A stretch of DNA of 64,000 bases from Haematococcus lacustris (lineage: Eukaryota > Chlorophyta > Chlorophyceae > Chlamydomonadales > Haematococcaceae). Of this stretch, positions 36,001 through 45,387 are shown piece by piece. Every line of letters starts with the position of its first letter. The first letter of the stretch is position 1. The stretch covers positions 684,491 through 748,490 of the forward strand of contig JASKMD010000036.1 in the NCBI GenBank assembly GCA_030144725.1, read 5' to 3'. A model generated the notes under the pieces. It was not told the origin of the DNA. It saw only the letters and a program-made list of their open reading frames with translations, and searched no databases. A program made the position numbers and the translations under genes.

Positions 36001-38022
36001 ATTGTTCAGGCCGCTGCCATGCTTGACCTGGCCCTTGGTCAGCTTCCACCGGCGCAGCTGGTCTGCCAGCAGCTGCCCTGTCCTTGGATCCCACACCCCT
36101 GAGGCTGCACTGACTGCCTGGGTGACGCCGGGGTCAATGCCCACCCCAATCTGCGTGGCTGGGTCAAACACAAACTCACGCTGCTCAGCTAGGCCCTTGC
36201 CAATGCGGGGCAGTCCCAACTCATGGGCCACTGCTGCTGCACCTGGGGCTGCCGCTGGGCTGCTGTTGCTGCTGGAGGGGCCTGCTGCTGAGGGTGCGGC
36301 AGGAGGGGTTGGGAGGGGGCGGGTGTAGTGCACACATACACTAACTCCGTCCGTCTCCACCGTCCGTTCAAACTCAAATCCCTGGTTGGCCAGCTGCTTC
36401 GTGCTGAACCACCTGTTCCAATGGTTGCTGCGGGCTGGCTCTGTGGTGAACACCTCTGCTGTCTCCCTTGTGAGCCCCAGCTGCTGGCACACCCCATGCA
36501 ACACCCTGCTGTCCACCTTGATGAAATGGATTCCTACCCTGGCCAAGGGGGTGAGGGTGAAGGGGGTTGGGCAGGTCAGGACCCTAGGACCTACCCTACG
36601 CCCGCCACGCTTTGGCTGCCCTGGCACGGGTGGGGTGGGGGGCTGCAGCATCATTGGGTCTTCGCTGTCCAGGGGCATGGGTGGCCCAGTGGGAGCTGCT
36701 GGTGGGGGGTGGCGGGCAGCAAGGCGGGCACTGGGTGGGCGCAGTGTGGGTGGTGCTGGGGCAGGCTCTGGCTCTGGCTCAGGCTCAGGGTCTGGGTCTG
36801 GCTCAGGCTCCCAATCCATAGCCAAGGCTGCTGGCTGGGCAGGGACACGCAGGGGGAGCGGGGGCAAGGGGGCAGCATCCAGTGCACGGGGAGGCTGCAC
36901 GGTTGGAGGTGTGGGGGCGTTGCGGAACCCCGGGGTGGGGTAGCCCACCAGGCATGTCAGAAACATCCGCAACACAAACAGTGACGCGATTACGCGGAGC
37001 TGAGAGTGGATCTCGGCCCTCAGCTGGAAGTGCGCCTTCAACTTGCGCTTGGTTTTCTTGCACCCGCGCAGCACGGCGCCACCCGGGACTTTAATGACCT
37101 GCGGCCAAGCAACATGACAGGCCGGGAAACAATGCGGGGACACTAACTAGTCGGGGACACAAACAAATAGTGCGGGGGCATACAAGGCGGGGGTGCGCAC
37201 CTGTCGGCGCTGGGTTTTCCATTCAGCCCTTCGCTCCTCGCGTTGTTTACCTGGAGGGGCGCTTGGACCTGCGCTGACACAGTTGCAACGGACCACACTG
37301 CGACTACGACGAACCTCGTTTACGCGGGCTTTCAATCGGAAGCGGCTCTTGCTCCGCGGCACTGGGCCGCTTCCTCGGAGGCATTGCGCCACTAGGCTCG
37401 TATCTACTAACACCTGCTGGTACCTACTTATACCCAGGAGGCGATGTCACTCACTCTCGCACTCCCAAAGGGCACCCTCCAGCAGGGCCCAGCAGGGCAA
37501 GCAGCAGGGCTGGGTAGACCGCAGCCAAGTGCTGCATGTGGCTGGGGTCTTTTGCACCATGATTCTCTTGGAGCCACATGTTGATACAGCCCGACCCCTT
37601 TCATGCTGCAGCGGCATATGTGGGTGGTGGTCATAGAGTGTGGTGCATACGGGCCATGCTGCTACCACTGCTGCAATGCAGCAAAAGGGCCCACTCCCAA
37701 GGCAGTGCCCACACAGTTGTGCTTCATGTTACACCACTGCCCCTTGCCTGGCCTCACCATCATCACCATCATCACATGGCCTCCAACAAACATGGCATTG
37801 TTGCAGACTCAGCGCCATAAGCAATTACACTGACATCACGTTGCTGTTGCTGGCTGGCTGCAGGACGGCATGCCTCTCAAGCGCTTCTTGGGCATCTGCG
37901 TGGCGATGTGCGGCATTGCCTGGTACACTCAGCTGCTGACCACTCAGTCCTCCCCAAGCCCTCGGCAACCAGTGGCAGCAGGGGCAGCAGTAGGGGACAA
38001 GGCCAGGAGCGTTGGGGCATAG
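33022..38022 (+). CDS. SLC35E3-like nucleotide-sugar/triose-phosphate translocator
   Basis: Multi-span carrier of the TPT/nucleotide-sugar transporter family, 357 aa (human SLC35E3 is about 313; plant relatives include UDP-sugar transporters). Likely in the Golgi or ER membrane; the substrate cannot be told from sequence. Five exons join in perfect phase: 33022-33169, 33245-33324, 33404-33562, 33691-34218 and 37864-38022. Motifs: MIVFANKWVF in the first helix, LCNVSLNINSVGFYQ, IMKIAIAPTVVVMEF, LYQIWAGSKQRELQANSSQL, TTSSLTYNIVGHLKTVIILT, and GGVLVFG joined across the last intron to DGMPLKRFLG and GIAWYTQLL. The last intron is 3.6 kb, against 75-185 bp for the others, and contains a Fanzor gene on the other strand. 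Start: the ATG at 33022 gives an acidic cytosolic N-terminus ahead of the first helix. Confidence 0.92.
34256..34293 (+). repeat. 38-bp direct repeat bounding the Fanzor segment, left copy
   Basis: Starts GGAGGCGATGTCACTCACTC and continues 18 bp further. Perfectly repeated, in the same orientation, at 37437-37474. It sits about 40 bp inside the transporter intron. Followed by short diverged echoes of its own end (CTCCCAAAGAGCACTTCC, 34300-34345). Confidence 0.95.
34294..34862 (-). ncRNA. Fanzor 3' flank, candidate region for its guide (omega-type) RNA
   Basis: In TnpB and Fanzor loci the guide RNA normally overlaps or follows the 3' end of the nuclease gene and runs to the element end. Here that region lies between the Fanzor stop (34863) and the left 38-bp repeat. 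I see two small hairpins just past the stop: AAGCTG-ACGA-CAGCTT (34827-34842) and GCATG-acaaaa-CATGC (34802-34817). There are also two copies of CACTAATTG and a dispersed repeat at 34451-34562. The RNA itself is inferred, not seen. Confidence 0.3.
34451..34562 (+). repeat. Dispersed repeat, copy 2
   Basis: Same element as 26620-26733, same orientation, here within the transporter intron between the left 38-bp repeat and the Fanzor gene. Confidence 0.85.
34863..37413 (-). CDS. Fanzor (eukaryotic TnpB-like RNA-guided endonuclease)
   Basis: Three exons join in phase 0: 37201-37413, 35773-37098 and 34863-35642, 772 codons in all. The N-terminal exon is basic and has no ATG; its upstream limit is uncertain. 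Exon 2 opens with VIKVPGGAVLRGCKKTKRKL, typical of the Fanzor/TnpB N-terminus, then a Pro-rich and acidic (EPEP) linker, then GIHFIKVDSRVLHGV, ETDGVSVCVHY and RuvC-I GVGIDPGVTQAVSAASG (D about 393). A helical block follows (WKLTKGQVKHGSGLNNARRD; LRLYGAQDRTMEQFFKKV). Exon 3 carries VVFFGAASIGTGGG, RuvC-II VLVDEHRTTRVSSAVNG (E about 578), a Cys-poor zinc-ribbon region, a Lys-rich probable nuclear-localisation stretch, RuvC-III WVDRDCNAALNMQRIG (D about 711) and a poly-Gln tail. All three catalytic acids are kept and no internal stop is seen. Established: Fanzors are RNA-guided DNA nucleases. Inferred: this copy is intact. Confidence 0.9.
37437..37474 (+). repeat. 38-bp direct repeat bounding the Fanzor segment, right copy
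   Basis: Perfect copy of 34256-34293. It lies just upstream (about 25 bp) of the first open codons of the Fanzor N-terminal exon. After it the intron continues, without recognisable genes, to the acceptor at 37863. Confidence 0.95.
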
Positions 38023-40421
38023 GCGGCTGCTTGCGCAAGGTACCGCCGCCACAGCGGCTGTGAGGCTCAACTTCACTTGACAAACGTCGTGCGTCACGGA
38101 TACTATCTATGACTGCTGCTGTGCATGTCACACATTTGCTGGGTGTGACCCGTCACACTTTCGTATCAGGTGTAGCTCACACCATGTGAGGTGATTATGT
38201 GTATCAGACAAAGGTGTGCTGCAAAGACTGGGTGGGGTGGGGCTTTGAGGTCTGGGGTGCAGGGTGGGGCAACTGACCCTGACACGAAGGTAGGCGGGGG
38301 GCCAGGGAAGGCAGGGGCAGGTCTTGACCGACCAGTGCTGCGCTGGGCTGTGTGGGCTGTGTTTGCTGACTTGAAAAAGTTCAGGATGCGCCGTTCACGC
38401 CGCGCTGGGTCCAGGCCACTTCTATCAGTCGCAAAGATTGTCTGCGACGCTCCAGAAACGCTCCAGGCCACAAGCAGCTGATAACACTAATTGGCGGCCG
38501 GACAATGAGTTAAATGTTAACTCTTGGACCATGGGGGATGGGCCAATGGCGGGGTTTACCATGGTCAGTCGCATTAGACAGGCAGGTTCGCGAGGTTGCA
38601 GGGGCCGGGTCCATGGTACAGATACAGACACATCATTGCCTCATCCCGGCTACTTGATTGTCACCTTTCGAGAGAATCTCACCCACAGCACCGAAACATG
38701 GCGCGACCCAACATAGACCATATCGGCGATGCGCGGAGTTAAAGCGCGGACTCCCTCTGAAAAACCCAGTGAAATGAGAAGGATTGGGTGGCAAAATGGG
38801 CTCTGGCGACAGGCACACACACCAGAAGGCTGAGCTGAAGCAGGCATTCGGCACACTAGCAGTAGCCTCCACAATGATGCGCTCGCAGCCTGTGTTTGAT
38901 TACAACTCATGAGGGCGGTGTAGCATGAGGGCTGTAGGGTTTGGGCGGCAGTAGGGTTTGGGTGGCTAGTTGTCCACGGGTCGCTAGCTTGTGAAGGCAG
39001 CCACATCCCCTAGAGGGGGTGGGCAGCCAAGCACCTTAACGGCTGATGGCTGAAGCGCCGTGTGTGGGTTGGTGTGCGTGTGTGGGTGGTTGACAGGACG
39101 GTTCTTCCTACCCCTGACCCTGACCTTGACCTTAGCCCTGGTTATGAGTCTGCAATTGCAATGAGCACCAAGGCAACCGCTGGTGATGGCATGCTGCTGC
39201 AGCAGCCTGTGTGGCAGATGCACGACCTGCATGTGAGTCGTGGCAGGGTGTAAGGGGGCAGTGAGACTGCTGCTCTAACCAAGACCCTCAGCCTGGTGCC
39301 ATGAAGCCGTGACGCCATGGCATATGGCCTGCCGTCAACTTCACCAGTCTGTGGCATGGGCCTCTTGCACAGCTCCGCGAGCTGTCCAATCTGTCACATG
39401 TCAATCTACATACATCCACATGTTCATGCAGTCACTTGTACGACCTCTGGGCCCTGGCATCTCATGTGCTTAGCTGCATCATGGACTAGCTGACCCTAGC
39501 CAGTCTGGCCTTTTCACCGCATGCTGCCGTTCGCCCTTCTTTCAACCCTACCCCACCACTCTCCTCCCCAACCCTCCCTTCCCTGCCCATGTCTTCCCTT
39601 GCCCATGCCAGGCCTTGAAGCCCCAGGCAAGCTATGCAGCCACAGTAGCTGTTAATCCCATCCCATCCCGTGTCATTGCTAGCATCCGCAGTAGGCCCTC
39701 CTGGTTTCCCTTCTCCCACCCCCTCTGCCACCAGCACACCACGCTAGGGCTACCCCTTCTCTGTCATGGCGGCTGCCCTCGAGCACCAACAGCTCAGAGA
39801 CCAGCAAGCTGTAGACCCCCACAACAGTTCAGATGCTGGCCCCTGGCATGGTGCACTGACTGGCCTGAAGCAAGCCAGCCAGCCATCTTGAGCCAGCAAT
39901 GCCTGCCTTGCCCAACCTGCATGACAGGCCTTGTTGTCGATGTCCTTGTCGTTGTTGGTGGCGGCAGTGGTATAGTCCACACTGGCTGCTGGCCTGGTGT
40001 GGCTGCTGACAAGCCTGGCCACAACCCCGCAGTCAGCACTAGCAGGTCAGCAGCAGCCCTGCGGGGGGGCCAGGACCCAGGCGGGACAGCTGGGGTGGGC
40101 AACTAGCTCGACCCCCAGGCTGGTCCGGCTCAAAACCACAGCTGGCTGGCTGGGACTGGTCTGGGCTGGTCTGGGCAGTGGCAGCTATGGGATGGGAGCC
40201 AGCTTTGCAGCCAACTGCTGCCTGCATTGACGCGCCCCGCACCCTGCTGCCCCAGCAGCTCTGTGCGCCCTGCCCTAGCGGCCTCCTGCCAACAGTCAAT
40301 CTCCTCCCTTGCCGCCTCCTGCCGCAGCTCTGTGCCTGTTTGCTGCCCCAGCCGCAGCTCTGTGCTTGCTTGCTGCCCTATACTTCCTGTGCTGCTGGTC
40401 TCCTGCTGGCCCTGCTGCAGC
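38023..40421. other. Gene-free interval
   Basis: Between the transporter stop and the adenylosuccinate synthetase stop. Open frames of 60-160 codons occur on both strands, but none shows recognisable motifs or consistent splice structure. The right end (40290-40440) has short repeats of GCCGCAGCTCTGTGC. The stretch 38380-38720 is lower in GC than its surroundings. Confidence 0.5.
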
Positions 40422-43400
40422 TCAGCAGGGTCCCATGCGAGGTTTGACCACGATGGCGTCACGCCCTGGCCCCACTCCAATCCACTTGATGTACACCCCA
40501 GACAGCTGCTCAATGCGCTGCACGTAGTCCCGGGCGGCTTGGGGCAGATCGGCCCACTCCCTCACCTTGCTGATGTCCTGCTGCCAGCCTGGCAGCGTCT
40601 CATACTGGACCTGCCACACCGACAGCCCCAGCAGCAAGCTTGGTTAGCAGCCAGCCCCAACAACAAACTTGGTTAGTGGCAGCAGGAGCAGCAGCAGCAT
40701 GCCCTTATAGCCAACACTGACACAGGCTCCAGGAGCAGCACAGCAGCAGTCTTGGTAAACAATGGCAACGAGGCAAGTCAGGCCAGATGAGTCAGAATGA
40801 AGTCAGGCCAGGCAGCTGACATGGGGTGGGGTGGGGTGGGGTGGGGTGGGGTGGGGTGGGGTGGGGTGGGGTGGGGTGGGGTGGGGTGGGCATGGGTCTG
40901 GCTGGTCTGCTCCTGACCTGCACTGACTCCAGTGTCTCCAGGTCAGCGGGCACTGACGCCAGGGTGCGGCCGTCAGGGGTGTGGTAAGCAGTGGCCACCT
41001 GTGACCAGTGTGACCAGTGTAACCAGTGTAACCAGTGTAACCAGTGTGACCAGTGAATTGGGATAAGGGTGTAGTAGGCAGTGCCCATCTACAACCCAGC
41101 AGGCCCAGGCAAGAGGACAGGCAGGTAGTTAGTCAGGGGCTGAGCGGGGGGCCAGGCAAGGGGGTCTGTAGAAGACCAGGCAGGGGGCAGCAGGGAGCCA
41201 GGCCCGGGATGGTTCAGCAGTTGGGGCCAGGCGTGGGGGCTGCCTGGAGGTCAGCAGGGGTAAGGGCATAGATATGGTGTTCTGCCTTCAAGATGTTGCA
41301 TGGGGGATTGCAAGCTATGGTCAATGCAGTGGTCAAGGGTCCAGGCAGGGGACCAGGCAGTGGGCATTATGAGCAATGGTCAGTAGCCAGGCATGAGCAG
41401 CTAGCATAGCGACATGTGGCCGGGCTCAATGCACGGCATACCATCAGGGGTCAGGGGCTGAGTAGGGTCAAGTGACGGGGTCAGGGTGGGTAGGCCAGGA
41501 AGGTGGTCAGCGCAAGGCATGATGCCATGCTCACAACACCCAGTTGCTGGCCATGACCAGTTCAGCTGCCTAGCTACACCCACTGCTCTGCCCACCTGGC
41601 TGCCTCTCTGCCCTCCTGCCTGCCTGCCTGCTAGCTCCCTTAACCTCAGTGCCTGTACAGCTCCCTGGCATCCACTGCTGCCAGGTGGTCCAGTGACGGA
41701 GCTGGCTGAGGTGGCCGCCGTCCAGCAAGGCCAGTGCAAGCTGCTGCATGTTGTGGAACGTTGGCTGGAGGCCGAATGCCAGTCACGCCATGCCAGGCAG
41801 GCTAGCTGGGGCCAGGTCAGGATGGGTGGGTACGGTAGGTGGTCAGCGCAAGGCATGATGCCATGCTCACAGCACGCTCCTGCTAGTCATGGCTAGTACA
41901 GCCTGCAGTCTACAGCCTGCAGTCCCCCCTTGTGGCTGCTGGCTGCCCCTCGATTCAGCAACAACAACAGCCTCTGTCAGTCATGGCTAGTACAGCTGGC
42001 TAGCTGGAGCCTGCAGACCTCCCTTGTGCCTGCTGCTGAGGTGGCTACTGGCTGCCCTAGGTTCCCTGATGCCTGACCTCCTGCTGCTGCTGTCCCCTTG
42101 ACCCCTAGGCTAGCTACAGCCTGCTGTCCCCCCTTGTGGCTACTGGCTGCCCCTAGGTTCAGCCGGACATCCCTGGTCCCTCTCCCTGACGCCTGCCACC
42201 CTGATGCTGCTGGCCCTGGGCTGCCACCTCAGCCTCTGCCAGCTGTGTTGCACTTGTGTAGGCTGCCTGCTAGCACACTTGCACCCCTCCTCCCCAGCTG
42301 CGCAGTGTCTCTGTGGTAGGCAGCTGCCCCTCCTCTCCCCCTGCATGCCTGGCCTCCTGCTGCTGCTGGCCCCTACATCTCTACCTGGGCTCCTGCCAGC
42401 TGTGAGGTGCTTCTGCAGGAAGCCGCCACCCCTGCGCCTCCTGGCTGCCTGCTGCTCTGCTGGCCGCTGCCGCCCCCTACCTACCTTGATTTCCGCCAGC
42501 TTGTCCAACACGTCTAGCTTAGTGAGGTTGATGTGGGTCAGGCCGTTGATGCGGGCCACGTAGCGCAAGGCAGGGATATCCATCCAGCCTATGCGGCGGG
42601 GCCGGCCTGTGGTGGTCCCGTACTCCCTCCCCACCTGGACGCAGGCATGCACCCGCACCTGACAACTGCCAGCTGACTGCTGTGATGTGACGGCAGAGGG
42701 ACCAGGCTGAGGAGGCTCATCAGGCTTATCAGGCTCATCAGGCTCATCAGGCGGGCTGGGCTGGGCTGGGCTGGGCTGGGCTGGGCTGGGTTGGGCTGGG
42801 TAAGGTCAGGCTCGACTGCCAGGGTGCATGTCAGGCGGGGCATGGCTGAGCAGGACTGGGCCACGCAGTTGTCGGCAGTGGAGCCGAGTTAGAGTGGGAT
42901 GCCTGACAGGTGATGAGGCTGTACTGCATTGATGCTTGAGACCAAGCTGAGTAGGGCTGAGCTGGGCAGGGCTACAGGCTAGATGGAGCTGGGCCAATGT
43001 GTGGGAGGCTGTGCTGAGCATGGCAGGAGCATGCAGGGGCAGAGGGGCCTGGGCTGGGTGGGTCTCAGGTCAGCCTTGAGGAGGGGGCTCACCTCTCGCA
43101 GCTCCTCTGCCAAGGTGCCAAACAGCTCTGTGGGGTATGGCCCTGACCCCACCCGGGTGGTGTAGGCCTTGACCTGCAGGCAACAGAGTGGCATCACCCT
43201 CACACCCCTGTGACCGTCTCACACTTTCACACGTTGCCTGCAGCAGCACCTGGTGATGGGGCGTGCCAGGCCCTGCCTCGGTGAGTGGTGACATCAGCCA
43301 AGGTGCAGGGTCAGCGGTAACCTTCGGGCACCAGCAGCGGCCTCAGCGGGCTACAAAAGGCTAGAGTCCTGGCTGGAATGACCTCAGTGAGCAAGTAGCA

Positions 43401-43436
43401 TTTAGGGAAACAGGCTAGTAGGCAGACAAGCCTGGT

Positions 43437-43519
<83 letters not shown>

Positions 43520-44711
43520 CAAGCAGGCAAGCCCCACAGCACCGGACAGCCATCTCAGCTACTCACCACACCTATCAGCGCCTCATACTTGTTGGGTGCC
43601 AGACCCAGGCCAGTGGCGATGCCTCCAATGGATGGGTTGGACGAGGTGACGTATGGGTAAGTGCCGAAGTCCAGGTCCAGCATCGTGGCGTTTGCACCCT
43701 CTATCAGGATGCGCTGTCCGGACTCGTAGGCCGTGTTCAGGTAGTCGATTGTGTCGGTGATGTATGGCCGCACCACCTCCGCCAGTTGCCGGTAGTAAGC
43801 GATGTCCTTCTCCACGTCGTACGTGAAGCCGTCCCCGAACCGCTTGCTGCCGTCCATGGCAAGCTTGCGCAGCTTGTCGGCGAAGGAATCAAGGTTCAGA
43901 ATGTCGCACACGCGCAGGCCGTTGCGCGTGGCTTTGGACGCGTAGGCCGGGCCGATGCCGCGCTTGGTCGTGCCGATTTGCTTGCCAAGACCCGCCAGCT
44001 CCGCCTCGCGCAGCCCGTCGATCTCTTTATGCAAGTCGAACAGCAGATGGGCGCGGTCGGAGATGAATAGGCGACCGTCAATCTTGATGCCGCGCTTCTT
44101 TAGACCCTCGATTTCCTCGAACATCCCAGGCAGGTGCAGCACCACTCCGTTGCCAATAACGCAAACCGTCTTGGGGTTGAGAATGCCCGACGGAACTAGG
44201 TGAAGGGCATAGCGGTTGCCTTGCTCGTCGTAGATGGTGTGCCCAGCATTCGCGCCACCCTGCGGGCGGCACCCCCGGCGAAGGGCCCGGCAACCGCGCC
44301 CAGTCTCAACCCAGCTTTACACAGCACTGCAACTGTGATGGGCTGTGGTCCCCATCGGAGTGCACAGTGCTGTGGGCGGGCGAAGGTCACCTTCACCCCT
44401 ACCCCGACACAATACCCTACAGCCCCCGGTTGTCCTGCAGGCTGTTGCCACACCTGGGCGCGTGCTACGATCTCATACTGCTGCGCCAGAATGTCGACCA
44501 ACTTGCCCTTTCCTTCGTCGCCCCATTGCGTACCCAAGACTACTGCCACGCGCTCCTTCAACCTCTCCTGCACCACCGCCGGCTGGGCAGAAGGCTGCGC
44601 TACTGTGGCTGCCCATGTTCGAGTGCGTGGAGCCCTGACAATAGGACGCTCCGGACAGGCGTGGTTGAAGCAGCCAGACGTTTGCGCACTGCGCTGCGAG
44701 TTCATCAACAT
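40422..44711 (-). CDS. purA: Adenylosuccinate synthetase
   Basis: Catalyses GTP-dependent joining of IMP and aspartate to adenylosuccinate, the first step from IMP to AMP. Six exons join in phase: 44454-44711, 43567-44259, 43093-43173, 42485-42634, 40918-40998 and 40422-40610; 483 aa in all, family-typical. Motifs: [20 protein letters not shown] (P-loop-like, catalytic Asp), [19 protein letters not shown] (catalytic His), [69 protein letters not shown], and VGPGRDAIV near the C-terminus. The first about 50 residues, before [12 protein letters not shown], are Ser/Arg/Ala-rich and fit a plastid or mitochondrial transit peptide, as in plant homologues. Intron 4 carries a stray ABC-ATPase exon copy. 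Confidence 0.95.
40823..40889. repeat. (GGGGT)n pentamer array
   Basis: About 13 perfect units of GGGGT, in the synthetase intron next to the exon at 40918-40998. Confidence 0.95.
41607..41802 (+). pseudogene. Copy of the last ABC-ATPase exon inside a synthetase intron
   Basis: About 195 bp nearly identical to 48408-48612. It includes the end of the upstream intron, the acceptor (CCAG|GTGGTCCAGTG) and the first part of the ABC exon, which keeps the frame [20 protein letters not shown] and [19 protein letters not shown], with Ala to Thr at one site. It lies on the plus strand, antisense to the host synthetase gene. It has no ATPase motifs and no promoter, so it is a stray exon fragment. Confidence 0.88.
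43437..43522. repeat. (GGCA)n tetranucleotide array
   Basis: About 20 units of GGCA in the synthetase intron between exons 43093-43173 and 43567-44259. Confidence 0.95.
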
Positions 44712-45387
44712 GCTTGCTTGCTACGCAGCTCAAACCCCGCAAACGGGGCGCTAAACCAGCTCCTCCTCCCTGCACTTTTGCTCCAGCAATCTTGTCGAGA
44801 GCTGCATGGGCGCTGAACGGTTTATGAGTAAACAGAAACTGCCAGGGCTGTGGCATGCTGCACTGCATAGACAATGCCGTAGCCAGGCTGGAGTGCACTG
44901 AAGACGTTACTATCTACTTGATAGCTTGACCCTGGCCTCATTAAACATGACATGACGTAGACTCGATCTCAAAGATGCAAGTCGGAGCTACGCACGGAGC
45001 TGATACATGAGCTCACGGTGCTTAGTCATCCACAGCATTGTTGCGGTGAAGTGAGAGTCGTGCAAGAGCCAATCTCCACAAACGCTGCGTGGACGCACGA
45101 CCTGCAGCAATAACCGGATGGGAGGCATGGCATACCCATTTGACATGCAGCCAGCAACATACATCATCGTGGCCTTGCAAGCCGAGAATACTGAGACATT
45201 GCCTTACCCATCTTTGCCTTGCCTTGCCTTGCCTTGCCTATCTCATCTTTGCCTTGCCTGTCTCATCACATCTTCATTTTCATCAGTTAATGCAAGGCCA
45301 TGGTGTCGCGCGCAATTTGCAGCCTCACACCGACAGTAGCACTCCATTGGTCTGCTTCAGCTCTCTGCTCCTCCTCAATACTCTGCT
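44712..45387. promoter_or_regulatory. Divergent intergenic region between synthetase and ABC ATPase
   Basis: 676 bp separate the two ATG codons, so both promoters must share or abut here. The pentamer CTTGC is repeated near 45210-45240. No core promoter element that I would name with confidence. Confidence 0.45.

Noticed and set aside
34863..37143. Bacterial IS605/IS607 insertion or contamination
   Set aside because: The gene has two GT-AG introns in phase, eukaryotic-style low-complexity linkers and a nuclear-localisation-like patch, and sits in a nuclear intron; this fits Fanzor, not bacterial TnpB.
38166..38481. About 100-codon frames on both strands downstream of the transporter
   Set aside because: No motif, start context or splice partner; not enough to call a gene.
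43311..43553. Leu-Pro-Ala-Cys repeat protein
   Set aside because: Translation of the (GGCA)n array in a synthetase intron.
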